Notes under the pieces: generated by a model
What the model saw: only the letters and a program-made list of their open reading frames with translations
Database searches by the model: none
Told to the model about the DNA's origin: nothing
Part shown: positions 41,504 through 45,422 of the stretch, one piece after another
Layout of the letters: every line of letters starts with the position of its first letter
Numbering within the stretch: position 1 is the stretch's first letter
Source: Methylococcaceae bacterium
GTDB lineage: Bacteria; Pseudomonadota; Gammaproteobacteria; Methylococcales; Methylomonadaceae
Assembly (NCBI GenBank): GCA_947505105.1
Contig: CANNKG010000019.1
Coordinates: 1 to 45,422 of the forward strand
Direction of reading: 5' to 3'
Length of the DNA stretch: 45,422 bases
Translations under genes and position numbers: made by a program

Positions 41504-42781
41504 TTGTTTGATCGTCCCGCAAATACCGGCGAGCGCGCTATTTTAGTGCACATGGAAATGAAAGCATTCAAAATAGACAAAGAAGATCTTGCAGAACTAA
41601 GAGAATTAGCCAAATCGGCCGGAGCGGAGCCGATTTATGAATTAACCGGCAGTCGTCCGAAGCCCGATGCAAAATATTTCATCGGCTCGGGTAAGGTAGA
41701 TGAGCTTCGAACCTTAATTTCCGAGCTCCAGGCCGATATCATCTTATTCAATCATCCGTTGACGCCTAGCCAAGAACGCAATCTTGAACAAGCGCTAAGC
41801 ACTCGGGTCGTGGATAGAAATGGCCTTATTCTGGATATTTTCGCTCAACGTGCCCAGACTTTTGAAGGAAAACTTCAGGTCGAACTCGCTCAACTCAAAC
41901 ATCTCTCAACGCGTTTAGTTCGCGGCTGGACCCACCTTGAACGACAAAAAGGAGGGATCGGTTTGCGTGGTCCCGGTGAAACGCAGTTGGAAACTGACCG
42001 TCGTTTGTTAGCGGTGCGGATTCAGCAAATTCAAAAACGACTCGAAAAAGTCGAAACTCAACGTCATCAGGGACGTGCTAAACGCAAGAAAGCTGAAGTT
42101 GCTTCGGTGTCATTGGTCGGCTATACCAATGCCGGCAAATCGACATTATTTAATCGTTTAACCGGAGCGGACATCTATGTTGCCGACCAATTGTTCGCAA
42201 CATTGGATCCAACCTTACGTCATTGTCAACTAGCGGAAGGCTCTGAAATCGTCCTTGCTGATACGGTTGGATTTATTCGCCATTTGCCACATGAACTGGT
42301 GGCTGCGTTTAAATCTACCTTGCAGGAAGCCAGCGAAGCGACGCTCTTACTGCACGTCATTGATACCAATGCCGAAGATCGCGATGATACAATTTTTCAA
42401 GTTAATCAAGTGCTTATCGATATAGGTGCAGAGAAAGTTCCTCAATTGCAAGTATTTAACAAAATTGATTTAATTCCGGAATTAGCCCCGCGAATTGATC
42501 GTAATGAGCAGGGCGTTCCGATTCGCGTATGGATTTCTGCTCAAATGGGTTTGGGCATTGAATTGCTCCAAACTGCTTTACAAGAGTTATTAGTCGAAAG
42601 CCGCATCAAACTAAGCTTTTCGTTAACACCCGCCGAAGCATCGATCAGGGCGAAATTATGTGAGGTTGCCACCATTCTTGATGAACAATACAGTGAATCC
42701 GGTGAATGGCAATTGCGGATTGAAATGGAAAAAAAATATTTGGGTTTGTTGAAGACAATTGAAATTCATGAGATAGACTGA
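41504..42781 (+). CDS. hflX: Ribosome-associated GTPase HflX
   Basis: 425 residues. HflX rescues stalled ribosomes by splitting subunits, notably after heat. The start is TTG at 41504, with GAGG upstream. It gives MFDRPANTGERAILVH, aligned with the known HflX N-terminus. An N-terminal domain with a glycine-rich RGPGETQLE segment and a coiled-coil helix precede the GTPase: G1 GYTNAGKST, G2 TLDPT, G3 DTVGF, G4 NKID. It is linked to hfq (36-base gap) and ends at a strong T-run terminator before hflK. Confidence 0.97.
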   Translation: MFDRPANTGERAILVHMEMKAFKIDKEDLAELRELAKSAGAEPIYELTGSRPKPDAKYFIGSGKVDELRTLISELQADIILFNHPLTPSQERNLEQALSTRVVDRNGLILDIFAQRAQTFEGKLQVELAQLKHLSTRLVRGWTHLERQKGGIGLRGPGETQLETDRRLLAVRIQQIQKRLEKVETQRHQGRAKRKKAEVASVSLVGYTNAGKSTLFNRLTGADIYVADQLFATLDPTLRHCQLAEGSEIVLADTVGFIRHLPHELVAAFKSTLQEASEATLLLHVIDTNAEDRDDTIFQVNQVLIDIGAEKVPQLQVFNKIDLIPELAPRIDRNEQGVPIRVWISAQMGLGIELLQTALQELLVESRIKLSFSLTPAEASIRAKLCEVATILDEQYSESGEWQLRIEMEKKYLGLLKTIEIHEID

Positions 42782-42867
42782 GCGAGTCTATGAGGTAATG
42801 ACGCTTTCCATTGTTTATGACTCTGATTCCGTTCATATTTCACTTTTGAATTAACCGTGTTTCGGCT

Positions 42868-42894
42868 CTGGTTTGCTGGAACCGGCTTTTTTTT
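42868..42894 (+). terminator. Rho-independent terminator after hfq-hflX
   Basis: CTGGTT (42868-42873) pairs with AACCGG (42880-42885, one G-U pair) around a 6-base loop, followed at once by eight T (42887-42894). It separates hfq-hflX from hflKC, which in E. coli share some transcripts. Confidence 0.65.
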
Positions 42895-43036
42895 GAATAA
42901 TGCCTTCCGGAATGAATCTGAACGCATGAATTGCGATACAATTAGCTAAGGGCTCAAATTCACGTCATTATAGTGATTTGAGTGATTGATGTTTTTGAAT
43001 ATTTATTTTAGATGTTATCCAATAGGGAGCATATAT

Positions 43037-44251
43037 ATGTCTTGGAATGAGCCTGGTGGCGGTAAAAAAGATCCTTGGAGTGGTCGTGATGATCAACAGG
43101 GGCCCCCAGATTTAGATGAAGCAATTCGGTCTTTGCAAGAAAAGCTGGGACGTATCTTTGGTGGTGGCGGTGGTGGAAGCGATGGAAATAATGACTCTTC
43201 GAGTGGCGCACCTTTAAAAAGTCTGGGCTATCTTGGCGCAGGCGTTTTAGTCCTGTGGGGATTGAGCGGTTTTTATATTGTCGATGAAGGAAATCGTGGC
43301 GTGGTAACTCGTTTTGGTAAGTATGTCGAAACTACCGATCCAGGTCTCAATTGGCATGTTCCAGGGCCTATTGAGCAAGTAGAGGTCGTTAATATTTCGC
43401 AACAACGCTTTCTTGAGGTAGGTTATCGTTCCGGTGGCGGCGGCCAAGCGGTAGGTTCTGTACCCAAAGAAGCCTTAATGTTGACTAAGGACGAAAATAT
43501 TGTTGATGTGCGTTTAGCTGTTCAATATCAAGTAAAAGACGCCAAGCAATTTCTGTTCAACATCTATAACCCGGCTGCAACGTTAAGCCAAGTCACAGAA
43601 AGCGTCGAACGTGGTGTCATTGGTCATAGTACGATGGATTTTGTCCTGACCGAAGGACGAACTGAAGTTGTTGCCGAGATTAAAAAAGAGATTCAGACCA
43701 TCATGGATTCTTATCAATCAGGCATTTTAATTACCAGCGTCAACCTTCAGGATGCTCAACCCCCCGAACAAGTTCAGGGTGCATTTGAAGATGCTATTAA
43801 AGCGCGTGAAGACAAGCAACGTCTGATCAATGAAGCGGAAGGCTATTCAAACGATGTTATCCCTAAAGCGCGTGGCGCCGCAGCGAGAAAAATTCAAGAA
43901 GGCGAGGGCTACAAATCTCGCGTGATGTCTGCTGCTGAAGGTGACGTCAGTCGTTTCAGTCAACTATTGACCGAATATGCTAAAGCACCTGAAGTCACTC
44001 GTCAGCGCTTGTATATACAAGCTATGGAAGAAGTCTTGGGTAAAACCAATACAATCATGGTAGACGTTAAGGGCGGTAATAACATTATGTATCTGCCTTT
44101 GGATAAAATTGCCCGCCAACTTCCGCTTGAATCTCATTCGGAGATTGCGTCGGCTCCCGCTGCAAATGCTGCTACGGCTAATCAGGAAGCCAATGTCGCG
44201 AGTGAAGATGTTCGTTCGGTAGCTCGTGGTCGTGATGTGAGAGGACGTTAA
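43037..44251 (+). CDS. hflK: HflK, SPFH/band-7 membrane protein of the FtsH complex
   Basis: 404 residues from ATG 43037, chosen because AGGGAG lies just upstream and the N-terminus MSWNEPGGGKKDPW is the standard HflK start. An in-frame ATG at 42986 adds 17 unlike residues. A Gly-rich cytoplasmic N-terminus precedes one TM helix (LGYLGAGVLVLWGLSGFYIV) and the periplasmic SPFH domain (VTRFGKYVETTDPGLNWHVP). A long helix follows, then a variable Ala-rich tail. HflK and HflC form a cage around the FtsH protease and modulate its action on membrane proteins. hflC follows after one base. Confidence 0.97.
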   Translation: MSWNEPGGGKKDPWSGRDDQQGPPDLDEAIRSLQEKLGRIFGGGGGGSDGNNDSSSGAPLKSLGYLGAGVLVLWGLSGFYIVDEGNRGVVTRFGKYVETTDPGLNWHVPGPIEQVEVVNISQQRFLEVGYRSGGGGQAVGSVPKEALMLTKDENIVDVRLAVQYQVKDAKQFLFNIYNPAATLSQVTESVERGVIGHSTMDFVLTEGRTEVVAEIKKEIQTIMDSYQSGILITSVNLQDAQPPEQVQGAFEDAIKAREDKQRLINEAEGYSNDVIPKARGAAARKIQEGEGYKSRVMSAAEGDVSRFSQLLTEYAKAPEVTRQRLYIQAMEEVLGKTNTIMVDVKGGNNIMYLPLDKIARQLPLESHSEIASAPAANAATANQEANVASEDVRSVARGRDVRGR

Positions 44252-44252
44252 G

Positions 44253-45110
44253 ATGAGTCAAAGTAAAATATTAGTGACGTTAGGCACGGTAGCCGCCATC
44301 TTGATGATGTGCATGTTTACAGTATCTCAAACTGAAAAAGCGATCAAATTTCAGTTAGGTGAAATTGTAAAATCAGATTATCAGCCTGGTTTGCATTTTA
44401 AATTGCCGTTCATCAATAATGTCAAGAAATTCGATTCGCGTATCTTGACTATGGATTCAAAGCCGGAGCGATTTCTGACCGCTGAAAAGAAAAATGTTAT
44501 CGTGGATTCTTTTGTCAAATGGCGAATTGGTGATGTTAATACTTTCTATACGGCAGTTGGCGGCGATCAAATGCAAGCCAATATCCGTCTGGATCAAGTG
44601 ATTAAAGATGCATTGCGTAGCGAATTCAGCCGTCGTGAAATTAAACAACTGGTATCGACCGATCGTGGCTTAATTCGTGAAACCCTCGTCAAAAATACTG
44701 CGTTGATTGCTAAATCGCTAGGGATGGAAATTGTCGATGTTCAAGTGAAACGCATTGATTTGCCAAATGAAGTCAGTAATTCGGTGTTTCTCAGAATGGA
44801 AGCGGAACGCGAACGGGTTGCCCGCGAATTTCGCTCGCAAGGATCTGAAGCGGCTGAACGAATTCGTGCAGATGCCGATAAACAACGCGAAATTATTTTA
44901 GCAAACGCCTATCGTGATGCCGAAGTTCTAAAAGGTGAAGGGGATGCAAAATCTGCAGAGATTTATGCTCAAGCATTCGGAAAAGATGTTGAATTCTTTA
45001 ATTTTTATCGTAGCCTTAATGCATACAAAGAAACTTTCAAACAACCGGGCGACATTATGGTTTTAGATGCCGATTCGGATTTCTTCAAGTATTTCAAAAA
45101 ACAAAAGTAG
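44253..45110 (+). CDS. hflC: HflC, partner of HflK in the FtsH complex
   Basis: 285 residues. A TM helix at 5-22 (ILVTLGTVAAILMMCMFTV) is followed by the SPFH domain with VSQTEKAIKFQLGEI, YQPGLHFKLPFIN, FVKWRIGD, and the conserved ERERVAREFRSQG and EGDAKSAEIYAQAF segments, then FYRSLNAYKE near the end. It starts one base after the hflK stop, so expression is coupled. No further gene of this operon follows; a hairpin lies 12 bases after the stop. Confidence 0.97.
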   Translation: MSQSKILVTLGTVAAILMMCMFTVSQTEKAIKFQLGEIVKSDYQPGLHFKLPFINNVKKFDSRILTMDSKPERFLTAEKKNVIVDSFVKWRIGDVNTFYTAVGGDQMQANIRLDQVIKDALRSEFSRREIKQLVSTDRGLIRETLVKNTALIAKSLGMEIVDVQVKRIDLPNEVSNSVFLRMEAERERVAREFRSQGSEAAERIRADADKQREIILANAYRDAEVLKGEGDAKSAEIYAQAFGKDVEFFNFYRSLNAYKETFKQPGDIMVLDADSDFFKYFKKQK

Positions 45111-45122
45111 TAGTAAAATCAT

Positions 45123-45152
45123 TCGGGTAGCTACACATACTGAGCTGCCCGA
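45123..45152 (+). terminator. Terminator-like hairpin after hflKC
   Basis: TCGGGTAGC (45123-45131) pairs with GCTGCCCGA (45144-45152), including one G-U pair, with a 12-base loop. There is no T run, so it may be a weak or Rho-aided terminator. Confidence 0.4.
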
Positions 45153-45274
45153 ACTGTCTAAAAGTCCAATCTGAATTTTTCCCCCACGTTTTAAAACACC
45201 GCCTGTAATAATATATCCATTTTCTAAGTAAAATCTGACTAATTAACGGTAGAAGTTATGGACGGTATTTAGTA

Positions 45275-45295
45275 GGGGTCCTGTGGAAGAACCCC
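45275..45295. repeat. Small hairpin downstream of the right-edge gene
   Basis: On the minus strand GGGGTTC pairs with GGACCCC (one G-U pair) around TTCCACA, 20 bases past the stop of the partial minus-strand gene. It may end that gene or be an element end. Confidence 0.3.
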
Positions 45296-45314
45296 CAAAA
45301 GTGTTCGTTCTGAG

Positions 45315-45422
45315 CTAAGCCACTTTCCAGAAGTACCGTTTTAAATGTTTTTCAAGCTCATTTACCATCGCATCCATATCAATATCACCATTGCTTTTTC
45401 TAAAATTGTACTTGCCAGTAAA
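45315..45422 (-). CDS. C-terminal fragment of an unidentified gene, cut by the window edge
   Basis: The last 35 codons of a minus-strand reading frame, open to the window edge and ending in TAG at 45315-45317. The peptide contains YNFRKSNGDIDMDAMVNELE and ends HLKRYFWKVA. Its composition (amphipathic helix with mixed charges) looks like real protein rather than chance. I do not recognise the family; a transposase or mobile-element protein is possible but unsupported. The start and most of the gene lie outside the window. Confidence 0.4.
   Translation of the reverse strand, partial: FTGKYNFRKSNGDIDMDAMVNELEKHLKRYFWKVA

Overview
The window reads as chromosomal DNA of a gammaproteobacterium, most plausibly a type I (Methylococcales) methanotroph. 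This is inferred from the bacterial sterol C-4 demethylation and sterol-transport genes, a typical gammaproteobacterial hfq-hflX-hflK-hflC block, and moderate GC content. No rRNA, tRNA, CRISPR array, prophage or complete insertion sequence was found. Genes are densely packed and nearly all have recognisable families.

Layout. 1-324: non-coding leader with inverted repeats, then rtcB (RNA ligase, +). 1472-8113 (-): five-gene operon sdmB-sdmA-bstA-bstB-bstC, which removes a sterol C-4 methyl group and moves sterols from the inner membrane across the periplasm. 8532-17708 (+): an NlpE-like periplasmic protein, a cis/trans fatty-acid isomerase (Cti), and a complete RND tripartite efflux pump. 17840-19955 (+): an oxidoreductase/aminotransferase pair resembling GnnA-GnnB, which make the 3-amino sugar nucleotide used for amide-rich lipid A. 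About 780 bases without a gene follow, holding a REP-like double hairpin and a good promoter.

20734-28984 is the least conventional part. It holds a FecR-TPR-outer-membrane-beta-barrel fusion protein, a small cysteine-tailed protein of unknown function, and a CHASE2-GGDEF-EAL protein whose cyclase motif is degenerate but whose phosphodiesterase residues look intact. A convergent active-type diguanylate cyclase comes next, with five copies of a 7-bp tandem repeat placed over its putative -35/spacer region, then a DUF2721 membrane protein. I read this as a candidate envelope-sensing cyclic-di-GMP module, possibly phase-variable.

29084-31350 (+): cstA-ybdD (pyruvate/peptide uptake). 31442-31981 (+): a retropepsin-like aspartic protease. 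31970-36583 (-): hflD, a Gld-type ABC exporter (three genes) and mutM, tightly packed. Then a Tsx-like porin (-), an AI-2E/PerM family membrane protein (+), phoH and a peroxiredoxin (-), and hfq-hflX, then hflK-hflC (+). The right edge carries a C-terminal fragment of an unidentified gene (-).

A common theme for the first 28 kb is the cell envelope: sterols, trans-fatty acids, lipid A sugar, solvent/drug efflux and surface signalling. That link is inference from neighbourhood only.
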